Notes: generated from the sequence alone by a model not told the origin. A stretch of DNA of 15,174 nt from GCA-002722245 sp964230605 (GCA_964230605.1 CAXRIN010000006.1:1-15174), one strand, 5' to 3'. Positions 7,853-14,727 are shown, counted from the first letter of the stretch. Numbers and translations are program-made.

Positions 7853-8854
7853 ATGATTCTTGTAACTGGAGGAGCGGGGTATATTGGAAGTCATTCTGTT
7901 ATAGAGTTACTTTCTCAAGGAAACCAAGTTTTAATTGCAGATAACTTTGTTAATTCTTCTCCGATAGTTTTAGAAAACATCAAAAAAATATCAGGTAAAC
8001 CCACCCCATTTATTGAGGTGGATTTATGTGATTACAATAGTCTAAACAACCTAACTAAAGACTTTGATATAACAGGGGTAATACATTTCGCTGCTTTCAA
8101 AGCCGTTGGGGAATCTGTTGAGAATCCTTTAAAGTATTACGACAACAACATTCTTTCTCTTGTTAATGTTCTTAAGCTTAGTCAAGAGAGAAATATTGAA
8201 AACATAGTATTCTCATCTTCATGTACTGTTTACGGAACTCCTGAAAAAATACCGGTAACCGAATTTTCAAAAGTTAAGCAAGCAGAATCACCATATGGAA
8301 AGACAAAAGTTTTTTCAGAAGAGATTTTAAAAGATTTTCATGTCGCGAATCCTATTTCTATTTGTTCCCTAAGATACTTTAACCCTATTGGAGCTCACCC
8401 TTCTGGATTATTGGGAGATTACCCAGACGGTAAACCTAACAACCTTTTACCATTCGTAACACAAGTCGCAGCTGGAATAAGAGAAAAACTAAGCGTTTTT
8501 GGTAACGATTACAATACTCCAGACGGCACTTGTTTAAGAGACTATATTCATGTAACTGATTTGGCTAAAGCTCATGTTAATGCATTGAGATATAATTCAT
8601 CAAATAAAGGGAAGTTATCTGTATTCAATTTAGGAACAGGAAAAGGAATTTCTGTTTTAGAGCTCATACAAACCTTTGAAAAAGTAACTGGTGTTAAGGT
8701 TAACTATGAAATTGCGCCAAAACGAAAAGGAGATGTTGAAGCCATATATGCAGATTGCCAATATGCTATGAATGAACTTGAATGGAAAGCTGAACTAACT
8801 CTTGAAGACATGCTATCATCAGCATGGAACTTTCAACAAAAAATGGTAAAATGA
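7853..8854 (+). CDS. galE: UDP-glucose 4-epimerase
   Basis: Interconverts UDP-glucose and UDP-galactose through a 4-keto intermediate with bound NAD+. The NAD motif TGGAGYIG is at residues 5-12. SSSCTVYG at 121-128 gives the catalytic serine S123, and SPYGKTK at 146-152 gives Y148 and K152. RYFNPIGAHPSG at 174-185 and the C-terminal RKGDVEA are classic GalE signatures, and 333 residues is the normal length. By ungapped alignment to E. coli GalE from memory, the substrate-gate tyrosine Y299 is replaced by I298 here, so some use of UDP-GlcNAc/GalNAc is possible. It starts three bases after the dehydrogenase stop and overlaps rfbB by four bases. General galactose metabolism is possible, but the location points to polysaccharide precursor supply. 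Confidence 0.93.
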   Translation: MILVTGGAGYIGSHSVIELLSQGNQVLIADNFVNSSPIVLENIKKISGKPTPFIEVDLCDYNSLNNLTKDFDITGVIHFAAFKAVGESVENPLKYYDNNILSLVNVLKLSQERNIENIVFSSSCTVYGTPEKIPVTEFSKVKQAESPYGKTKVFSEEILKDFHVANPISICSLRYFNPIGAHPSGLLGDYPDGKPNNLLPFVTQVAAGIREKLSVFGNDYNTPDGTCLRDYIHVTDLAKAHVNALRYNSSNKGKLSVFNLGTGKGISVLELIQTFEKVTGVKVNYEIAPKRKGDVEAIYADCQYAMNELEWKAELTLEDMLSSAWNFQQKMVK

Positions 8855-9912
8855 ATAATTTCAAGAAAACAATATTAATCACTGGAGGTGCTGGTTTTAT
8901 TGGTAGTCACCTTGTTAGACTAATGGTTAATAAATATCCAGATTACAAAATTGTAAATCTTGACAAACTAACTTATGCGGGAAACCTTGACAACCTAAAA
9001 GATATTGAGAATCAAGCAAATTACACTTTTGTTAAAGCTGATATTTGTAATCAAAAAGAAATAGAAAGTATTTTCAGAGAGTTTAACATTGACAACGTAA
9101 TTCATTTAGCGGCAGAATCACATGTAGACAGGTCAATAGCGAATCCATTAGAATTTGTTCAAACGAATGTAATTGGTACCGTTAATCTTTTAAATGTTGC
9201 TAAAAACTTTTGGGACTTATCTTCAGAAAATATATTTTATCACGTTTCTACTGACGAAGTTTATGGATCATTGGGCGAAGAAGGTTTCTTTACAGAATCA
9301 ACAGCTTATGACCCTAGATCTCCATATAGTGCATCAAAGGCTAGTTCTGATCATTTTGTAAGAGCTTACCATGAAACATATGGTTTGAAAATTAAAATAT
9401 CTAATTGTTCTAACAACTATGGGTCTCACCAGTTCCCAGAAAAACTAATCCCTCTTGTAATTAATAATATTGTTAATGAAAAACCGCTTCCTATATATGG
9501 AAAAGGTGATAATATTAGAGATTGGCTACATGTTATTGATCATGCGGAGGCAATTGATTTAATTTTTCATCAAGGTGAAATCGGAGAGACTTTTAATATA
9601 GGTGGCCACAACGAACGTCAAAATATTGAATTGGTTAAACTACTTATCAAATTAGTTGACAAGAAACTAGGAAGGCCAGAAGGTAAATCACTTGAATTAA
9701 TCACGTATGTTAAGGATAGAGCCGGTCACGATCAGAGATATGCTATCGACGCTTCTAAACTTCAAGATATATTAGGCTGGAAACCTAAATATACAGTTGA
9801 ATCAGGAATGGAGGAAACCGTGACTTGGTATTTGAACAATCAGGAATGGGTAGAAAACATTGTAAGTGGAGATTACCTAAACTATTACGAAAATCAATAT
9901 GTCAAAAGGTAA
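8851..9912 (+). CDS. rfbB: dTDP-glucose 4,6-dehydratase
   Basis: Converts dTDP-glucose to dTDP-4-keto-6-deoxyglucose, the precursor of dTDP-rhamnose and many other deoxysugars. With the ATG at 8851 the protein has 353 residues, as is usual. TGGAGFIGSH is at 11-20; HLAAESHVDRSI at 85-96 and STDEVYG at 133-139 (catalytic T134, D135, E136) are diagnostic of RmlB; YSASK at 159-163 gives Y159 and K163. An upstream in-frame ATG at 8824 would add nine residues inside galE. I prefer 8851 because it gives a four-base ATGA overlap, as elsewhere in the operon, and a normal N-terminus. RmlA, RmlC and RmlD are absent from the window, so dTDP-glucose supply and the final product depend on genes elsewhere. 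Confidence 0.95.
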   Translation: MNNFKKTILITGGAGFIGSHLVRLMVNKYPDYKIVNLDKLTYAGNLDNLKDIENQANYTFVKADICNQKEIESIFREFNIDNVIHLAAESHVDRSIANPLEFVQTNVIGTVNLLNVAKNFWDLSSENIFYHVSTDEVYGSLGEEGFFTESTAYDPRSPYSASKASSDHFVRAYHETYGLKIKISNCSNNYGSHQFPEKLIPLVINNIVNEKPLPIYGKGDNIRDWLHVIDHAEAIDLIFHQGEIGETFNIGGHNERQNIELVKLLIKLVDKKLGRPEGKSLELITYVKDRAGHDQRYAIDASKLQDILGWKPKYTVESGMEETVTWYLNNQEWVENIVSGDYLNYYENQYVKR

Positions 9913-10918
9913 CTGGAAAATAACAGCAAAATATAACGATAAGGATATATCTAATTCCTCATTTCTTATAACTGGAGGAGCGGGTTTTATTGGATCTAAT
10001 TTGGTTCAATATTTATTAGACAATGGTGCTAAACTTGTTCGTGTGCTCGACAATATGAGCAACGGATATGATAAAAACCTTGAACCGTTTATAAATGATT
10101 CTAGATTAGAGTTTATAAAAGGAGATATAACTAATGTAGAAACTTGTATTGAAGTTGTAAAGGGAATTGATTATGTTTCACACCAAGCCGCACTTGGATC
10201 GGTACCTAGATCTTTAAGAACTCCTTTATTAACTCATGAAGCAAACGCTACTGGTTTCTTGAACATGCTAACTGCAGCAAAAGATGAAGGTGTAAAATCA
10301 TTTGTTTACGCTAGCTCAAGTTCTGTTTATGGTGACAATATTGGATTACCAAAATATGAGGACAAAACAGGAAATCCATTAAGTCCTTATGCTGTATCAA
10401 AAAAAACGAATGAGTTATATGCTAAAACATTTCATAGCGCATTTGGAATGAAGACAATCGGTTTGAGGTATTTCAATATTTTCGGACCTAATCAAAGTCC
10501 TAATGGACCTTATGCTGCTGTTATTCCATTATACATGAATGCCCTACTAAGAAATGAAGCAGGAAAAATATTTGGTGATGGTGAGCAATCAAGAGATTTT
10601 ACTTTTGTAGAGAATGCTGTTCAAGCGAACGTAAAAGCAATGCTTTGTGAAAATGAAGATGCATTTGGAGAAGCTTACAACATAGCATGTGGTTACAAAA
10701 CATCTGTAAAGCAACTTTACAATGTATTAAAAGATGCTGCTGGTTCAGATAAAGAAGCTGAGATGTGCCCACCTAGAGTTGGAGATATCAGAGACTCATT
10801 AGCCGATATTTCTAAAGCTCAAAACAACTTTGGATACAACCCACAAGTTGATATAAAAGAAGGTTTAGAAATAACTCTAGAATGGTTTAAAAAAGAATTT
10901 TTTCCTGAACTGAATTAA
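9899..10918 (+). CDS. wbpP: UDP-N-acetylhexosamine(uronate) 4-epimerase, TviC/WbpP type
   Basis: An extended SDR epimerase that inverts C4 of UDP-GlcNAc or UDP-GlcNAcA to give UDP-GalNAc or UDP-GalNAcA. The NAD motif TGGAGFIG is at residues 25-32. HQAALGSVPRSL at 95-106 is the hallmark of the WbpP/TviC group. ASSSSVYG at 138-145 and SPYAVSK at 162-168 supply the serines, Y164 and K168. Later motifs include RYFNIFGPNQSPNGPYAAVIP. Residues 1-21 form the leading extension also seen in TviC. The 339-residue length is typical. Its start lies 14 bases inside the end of rfbB; the next methionine is M53, past the NAD motif, so the start is secure. Co-occurrence with the TviB-like dehydrogenase suggests a UDP-GalNAcA route as in Vi antigen or P. 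aeruginosa O6. The order of epimerisation and oxidation is not shown by the sequence. Confidence 0.9.
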   Translation: MSKGNWKITAKYNDKDISNSSFLITGGAGFIGSNLVQYLLDNGAKLVRVLDNMSNGYDKNLEPFINDSRLEFIKGDITNVETCIEVVKGIDYVSHQAALGSVPRSLRTPLLTHEANATGFLNMLTAAKDEGVKSFVYASSSSVYGDNIGLPKYEDKTGNPLSPYAVSKKTNELYAKTFHSAFGMKTIGLRYFNIFGPNQSPNGPYAAVIPLYMNALLRNEAGKIFGDGEQSRDFTFVENAVQANVKAMLCENEDAFGEAYNIACGYKTSVKQLYNVLKDAAGSDKEAEMCPPRVGDIRDSLADISKAQNNFGYNPQVDIKEGLEITLEWFKKEFFPELN

Positions 10919-10921
10919 ACA

Positions 10922-11689
10922 ATGGGATTCCTGTCGAGTTTATTTAAAAAGATAGAACCTCAACAGGAATTACCTTTGGCGGATATTTCAAATTTCGTCA
11001 AATGCGATATGCATAGTCATCTTCTTCCTGGAATTGATGATGGCGCCGAATCCCTACAAGATTCTATACAAATGATTGCAGGACTAAAAGAATTAGGGTA
11101 CTCTAATCTTCTTTGCACTCCTCATGTTATGCATGATTTCTATCGGAATTCATCAGATAACATTTTATCGGGCTTAGATCAATTAAAGGAAGAGTTGAAC
11201 AAAAATGATATTGATGTTAATATCAATGCAGCTGCTGAATATTATTTCGATGAAGAATTAACTAAAAGAGTCGCTAACAAAGACATTTTAACTTTCGGAA
11301 AAGAACAATATCTTTTATTTGAATTTTCCTACTTTAATGAACACCAAGGTGTTTTCGAAGGAATTACAGATATGATTCAAGCAGGCTACACTCCAGTTTT
11401 AGCTCATCCTGAAAGATATCCTTATTTTGTAATAGATCTTGAAAAATATGATCAACTTAAAGCCATGGGTTTAAAATTCCAACTTAATTTACTTTCATTA
11501 ACGGGACATTATGGAGAAAGTGCTATACATGGTTCAAATTATTTAATTGATAAAGGATTTGTTGATTTTATAGGAACAGATATTCATAGAGAATCTCATT
11601 TACCAAAATTAGAAAAGGCGCTCAAAACTGAACGCCTTCATCAAATTATAGATTCTAAAATCTTATTAAATCATCAACTAGCAGAATAA
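10922..11689 (+). CDS. PHP-domain protein-tyrosine phosphatase, CpsB/CapC/YwqE type
   Basis: A metal-dependent phosphatase of the PHP superfamily that, in characterised relatives, dephosphorylates the bacterial tyrosine kinase controlling capsule or exopolysaccharide polymerisation. DMHSHLLPGIDDGA at 29-42 gives metal ligands H31 and H33, with D40 also in the signature. TPH at 66-68 gives H68, E106 lies in AAAEYYF, AHPERYP at 161-167 gives H162, and GTDIH at 218-222 gives D220 and H222. All expected ligand positions are present, so it is probably active. It has 255 residues and no signal peptide or membrane segment. It follows the epimerase by three bases and is the operon's last gene. No kinase gene is in the window, so its target must lie elsewhere. 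Its 3' coding part contains a hairpin that may terminate the opposing fabD operon. Confidence 0.88.
   Translation: MGFLSSLFKKIEPQQELPLADISNFVKCDMHSHLLPGIDDGAESLQDSIQMIAGLKELGYSNLLCTPHVMHDFYRNSSDNILSGLDQLKEELNKNDIDVNINAAAEYYFDEELTKRVANKDILTFGKEQYLLFEFSYFNEHQGVFEGITDMIQAGYTPVLAHPERYPYFVIDLEKYDQLKAMGLKFQLNLLSLTGHYGESAIHGSNYLIDKGFVDFIGTDIHRESHLPKLEKALKTERLHQIIDSKILLNHQLAE
11613..11638 (-). terminator. Probable intrinsic terminator of the fabD operon, inside the phosphatase gene
   Basis: Read on the minus strand, AAGGCGTTC pairs with GAGCGCCTT around the six-base loop AGTTTT, giving nine pairs including one U-G wobble. The stem runs into TTTT (two of these T's belong to the stem) and then CTAATTTT. 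It lies 52-75 bases past the fabD stop. On the plus strand the same position is a C-A mismatch, so the stem is better on the fabD transcript, which fits a terminator for that operon. The T-run is short, so strength is uncertain. Confidence 0.45.
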
Positions 11690-12565
11690 TTATTGAATCC
11701 CTGCTGTTTCAATTTGTCTATCAACTTTTTTAACTAAACCTTGTAAAGTTTTACCTGGTCCCATTTCAGTAAAAACAGACGCTCCGTCAGAAAGCATATT
11801 CTTAACAGTTTGTGTCCATTTTACAGGAGCTGTTAATTGAGAAATTAAATTTTGCTTAATTATCTCTGGATTCTTAACTGGTTGGGCATTCACATTTTGA
11901 TAAATCGGACAAATAGGCTCTTTAAATTCAGTAGCATTTATTACCTCTGCAAGCTCTTCTTTTGCTGGCTCCATTAATGGTGAATGAAACGCTCCACCAA
12001 CAGGTAAAACCAATGCTCTTTTCGCCCCTGCTTCGGTCAATTTCCCACAAGCGGCATTAACTGCTTCCACCTCACCTGAGATGACTAATTGACCCGGACA
12101 ATTATAATTAGCCGCAACCACAACTCCAGTTGTCTCTTTACAAATATTCTCTACGATTTCATCATCCAATGCTAAAATTGCTGCCATTGTACCTGGCTTT
12201 AACTCACATGCCTTCTGCATGGCTTGAGCTCTTTTTGAAACAATTTTTAAACCATCCTCAAAAGAAATAACTTGAGCAGCAACTAAAGCAGACAATTCAC
12301 CTAGGGAATGTCCTGCAACCATTTCAGGAGCAAAACCTTCAGTAGTTAAAGCAATTGCAACACTATGTAAAAAAACTGCTGGTTGCGTTACTTTAGTTTC
12401 TTTCAAATCCTCGGCAGATCCCTCAAACATTATTTTAGTTATATCAAAACCTAAAATAGAATTTGCTTTTTTGAATAAATCTTTTGCTTTCGAGTTATTT
12501 TCATACAACTCCTTCCCCATTCCTGTAAACTGAGCTCCTTGCCCAGGAAATACATATGCCTTCAT
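11690..12565 (-). CDS. fabD: Malonyl-CoA:ACP transacylase
   Basis: Transfers malonyl groups from CoA to acyl carrier protein for fatty-acid elongation in the cytoplasm. The N-terminal FPGQGAQ is at residues 6-12. The nucleophile is S87 in GHSLGE (85-90), R112 is the conserved carboxylate-binding arginine (KRAQAMQ), and H194 in GAFHSPLM completes the catalytic pair. QLTAPVKW near 249-256 is the usual C-terminal motif. At 291 residues it is slightly shorter than the roughly 310 of E. coli FabD but complete. It is the last gene of a leftward three-gene operon, one base after the folE stop. Its stop codon abuts that of the convergent phosphatase gene with no intergenic base. No other fab gene is nearby, so it is separated from the common fabH-fabD-fabG arrangement. 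Confidence 0.96.
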   Translation of the reverse strand: MKAYVFPGQGAQFTGMGKELYENNSKAKDLFKKANSILGFDITKIMFEGSAEDLKETKVTQPAVFLHSVAIALTTEGFAPEMVAGHSLGELSALVAAQVISFEDGLKIVSKRAQAMQKACELKPGTMAAILALDDEIVENICKETTGVVVAANYNCPGQLVISGEVEAVNAACGKLTEAGAKRALVLPVGGAFHSPLMEPAKEELAEVINATEFKEPICPIYQNVNAQPVKNPEIIKQNLISQLTAPVKWTQTVKNMLSDGASVFTEMGPGKTLQGLVKKVDRQIETAGIQ

Positions 12566-12566
12566 C

Positions 12567-13163
12567 TTATTTTAAATTTGCTGATAATAAGTTTATAAAT
12601 TCTTTTCTTGTAGAGTCCTTTTCAAACGCACCTGTAAAAGATGAGCTAGTTGTTGTAGAGTTTTGCTTTTGAACTCCTCTCATTTGCATACACATGTGAG
12701 AAGCTTCAATCACAACAGCAACACCTTTCGGTTGCAACACCTCTTGAATACAATCTCTTATCTCAGTTGTTAATCTTTCTTGCACTTGAAGTCTACGAGC
12801 AAAAGCATCAACAACTCTTGGGATTTTACTCAATCCAACAATTTTACCATTTGGAATATAAGCTACATGAGCTTTACCGAAAAATGGTAACATGTGATGT
12901 TCACACATTGAGTAAACCTCAATATCTTTCACAATCACCATCTCGTCATACTCCTCATTAAACAAAGCAGATTTTAAAATTTCCGCTGGGTTTAAATCAT
13001 ATCCATGAGTTAAATACTGAAGAGCTTTTGCAACTCTTTCAGGAGTTTTTAAAAGACCTTCTCTTTCCGGATCTTCACCTAACCTACCAAGAATATCTTG
13101 ATAGTGAGTTGAAATAGCCTCTGTTGTTTTTTCGTCGTATTGTTCTTCCTTACTATATCCCAT
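12567..13163 (-). CDS. folE: GTP cyclohydrolase I (FolE type)
   Basis: Converts GTP to 7,8-dihydroneopterin triphosphate, the common precursor of folate, tetrahydrobiopterin and queuosine. The zinc ligands are C87 and H90 in CEHHMLPF and C158 in SHMCMQMRG. The catalytic histidines correspond to H89 and H156. LSKIPRVVDAFARRLQVQE at 111-129 and the C-terminal SSSFTGAF are family signatures. The 198-residue length fits a unimodular FolE. All zinc residues are present, so it is the zinc-dependent FolE rather than FolE2. It starts two bases after the upstream PTPS-family stop and ends one base before fabD, so the three are almost certainly cotranscribed. Its product is the substrate of the neighbouring PTPS-family enzyme. 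Confidence 0.97.
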   Translation of the reverse strand: MGYSKEEQYDEKTTEAISTHYQDILGRLGEDPEREGLLKTPERVAKALQYLTHGYDLNPAEILKSALFNEEYDEMVIVKDIEVYSMCEHHMLPFFGKAHVAYIPNGKIVGLSKIPRVVDAFARRLQVQERLTTEIRDCIQEVLQPKGVAVVIEASHMCMQMRGVQKQNSTTTSSSFTGAFEKDSTRKEFINLLSANLK

Positions 13164-13165
13164 AA

Positions 13166-13585
13166 TTAAGCGTTTGGCCCCCAGTATTCTACGTAATTGT
13201 TTTCTGTCTCCATTAGCTTAATGTAATATAATTCAGCACCTTGAGCTTTGATATCAGCTTCAATAATATTCCAAATCTCAACTGCAAGAACTTCTGTTGA
13301 ACACATTTTACCTTTTAAACAAGGAACATCCAAATTAAGATTCTTATGATCAAATTCTTCAACAACTTTTTCTTGAAGCAAATCACTTAACCACTTTAAG
13401 TCGATAATGAAACCAGTCTTTGGATTAATCTCACCTTTTACAGAAACAAACAAATCGTAGTTATGACCGTGCCAATTTTTGTTGGCACATTTACCAAAAA
13501 CCTCCTTATTTTGTTCTTCTGTCCAATCTTCTCTGTAGAGCTTATGAGCTGCATTAAAGCGCTCTCTTCGAGTTAGTGTTAGCAT
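13166..13585 (-). CDS. 6-pyruvoyl-tetrahydropterin synthase / QueD family protein
   Basis: A COG0720 zinc enzyme acting on 7,8-dihydroneopterin triphosphate. Zinc ligands are H14 (NAAH), H39 and H41 (HGH). The catalytic cysteine is C33, with D79 and H80 (FDH) completing the relay and E126 (METE) as the pterin anchor. The cysteine is six residues before the HGH (CANKNWHGH, C-X5-HGH), the spacing I associate with 6-pyruvoyl-tetrahydropterin synthases, whereas QueD proper has C-X3-HGH. It could therefore make 6-pyruvoyl-tetrahydropterin for a biopterin-like cofactor, or serve in queuosine synthesis. At 139 residues it is complete. It is the first gene of the leftward operon, with an exact -7 promoter element about 19 bases upstream and folE two bases downstream. 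Family membership is certain; which product it makes is not. Confidence 0.9.
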   Translation of the reverse strand: MLTLTRRERFNAAHKLYREDWTEEQNKEVFGKCANKNWHGHNYDLFVSVKGEINPKTGFIIDLKWLSDLLQEKVVEEFDHKNLNLDVPCLKGKMCSTEVLAVEIWNIIEADIKAQGAELYYIKLMETENNYVEYWGPNA

Positions 13586-13603
13586 TCTAAAAAATTTAGA
13601 TTA

Positions 13604-13611
13604 CAAAAATA
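13604..13611 (-). promoter_or_regulatory. Candidate -7 promoter element of the PTPS-folE-fabD operon
   Basis: The minus strand reads TATTTTTG, an exact TAnnTTTG match, ending 18 bases before the PTPS-family ATG, which leaves a short leader. A TTTG lies upstream but about 24 bases away, longer than the usual spacing, so the -33 element is doubtful. Confidence 0.5.
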
Positions 13612-13692
13612 CGACTATTAGTGTAGTATACCTTCCAAATCAATCAATTTAATTAAACAGCTTATTTAGGAAAAGAATTATCCTCAATTGGT

Positions 13693-13700
13693 TATTTTTG
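13693..13700 (+). promoter_or_regulatory. Candidate -7 promoter element of hldD
   Basis: TATTTTTG matches TAnnTTTG exactly and ends 18 bases before the ATG at 13719, the same spacing as for the divergent pterin operon. The in-frame TTG at 13698 falls inside this element, which argues against it as the start codon. No clear -33 TTG was found at the standard distance. Confidence 0.5.
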
Positions 13701-13718
13701 CTTCAAAATCCATTTGAT

Positions 13719-14684
13719 ATGATTGTTATTACAGGCGCAGCAGGTTTTATTAGTAGTTGTTTGGTTGCTCATCTAAATGAACTTGGTTACCAAGAACTGG
13801 TATTGGTTGACGATTTTAGCAGACCAGAAAAAAAAGCCAACTATGAAAACAAAACTTACAAAGAGCTTGTTGACAGAAAAGACTTTATTAAATGGTTAGA
13901 TGAAAATCAAAGGTTTACTCAAATGATTATTCACTTGGGAGCAAGAACCGACACAACCGAATTTGATAAATCAATTTTTGATGAATTAAACGTCAATTAT
14001 TCAAAAGCGATCTGGAACAAGTGTATTGAATATGCCCTTCCACTTATTTACGCTTCATCTGCTGCCACTTATGGTTTAGGAGAATTAGGTTACGACGATA
14101 ATCATGAAATCCCTAAAAAATTAAAACCGCTTAATCCATACGGTGATTCTAAAAATGATTTTGACATATGGGCTTTGGAGCAAGACAAGAAACCATTCTT
14201 TTGGGCTGGATTAAAGTTTTTTAATGTTTACGGACCAAATGAGTTTCATAAAGGAAGAATGGCATCGGTTATTTTTCACACCTACAATCAAATTCAAAAA
14301 ACAGGAGAAATGAATTTGTTCCGCTCTCATAATCCAGAATACAAAGACGGAGAACAATTAAGAGATTTTGTTTACGTAAAAGATGTTGTAAAAGTGATTA
14401 CATTCCTAATGGAAAAAAGACCAGAATCTGGACTTTACAACCTTGGAACTGGAAAAGCAAGAACTTTTTACGACCTAGCCGCCAATACCTTTAAAGCACT
14501 TGATTTAGAACCTAAAATCGGATTTATCGACACTCCCGAGGACATAAGAGACAAGTACCAATACTTCACGGAAGCAAATATGCAAAAACTCTTAAACGCT
14601 GGTTACGATGGTGGATTTATGACACTAGAAGAAGGTGTTTATGATTACGTGAAAAATCATTTAATCGGAAGTGAAATCTGGTAA
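13719..14684 (+). CDS. hldD: ADP-L-glycero-D-manno-heptose 6-epimerase
   Basis: The last step of ADP-heptose synthesis, inverting C6 of ADP-D-glycero-D-manno-heptose for LPS core heptose. With the ATG at 13719 it has 321 residues, near the 310 of E. coli. SSAATYG at 113-119, NPYGDSK at 139-145 (Y141, K145) and YGPNEFHKGRMASV at 171-184 (K178, the second catalytic base in E. coli numbering) are diagnostic. The NAD loop reads TGAAGFISS: the third glycine of GxxGxxG is S12, encoded AGT, one base from GGT. The ATG is chosen over a TTG at 13698 because MIVITGAAGF is the canonical N-terminus and the TTG lies in the putative promoter. It is a single gene, divergent from the pterin operon. Confidence 0.93.
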   Translation: MIVITGAAGFISSCLVAHLNELGYQELVLVDDFSRPEKKANYENKTYKELVDRKDFIKWLDENQRFTQMIIHLGARTDTTEFDKSIFDELNVNYSKAIWNKCIEYALPLIYASSAATYGLGELGYDDNHEIPKKLKPLNPYGDSKNDFDIWALEQDKKPFFWAGLKFFNVYGPNEFHKGRMASVIFHTYNQIQKTGEMNLFRSHNPEYKDGEQLRDFVYVKDVVKVITFLMEKRPESGLYNLGTGKARTFYDLAANTFKALDLEPKIGFIDTPEDIRDKYQYFTEANMQKLLNAGYDGGFMTLEEGVYDYVKNHLIGSEIW

Positions 14685-14727
14685 AAATCAATTCTATACC
14701 CCACCTTAATCTAATTATAATTGCTAT

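Noticed and set aside
8824..8850. Upstream ATG for rfbB
   Set aside because: Would extend nine residues into galE; the ATG at 8851 gives the common ATGA overlap and a normal N-terminus.
12767..12961. Plus-strand open frame of 64 codons
   Set aside because: Antisense inside folE, which has all its zinc and catalytic residues on the other strand.
13698..13718. TTG start for hldD
   Set aside because: It falls within the TATTTTTG promoter element, and the ATG at 13719 begins the canonical N-terminus.
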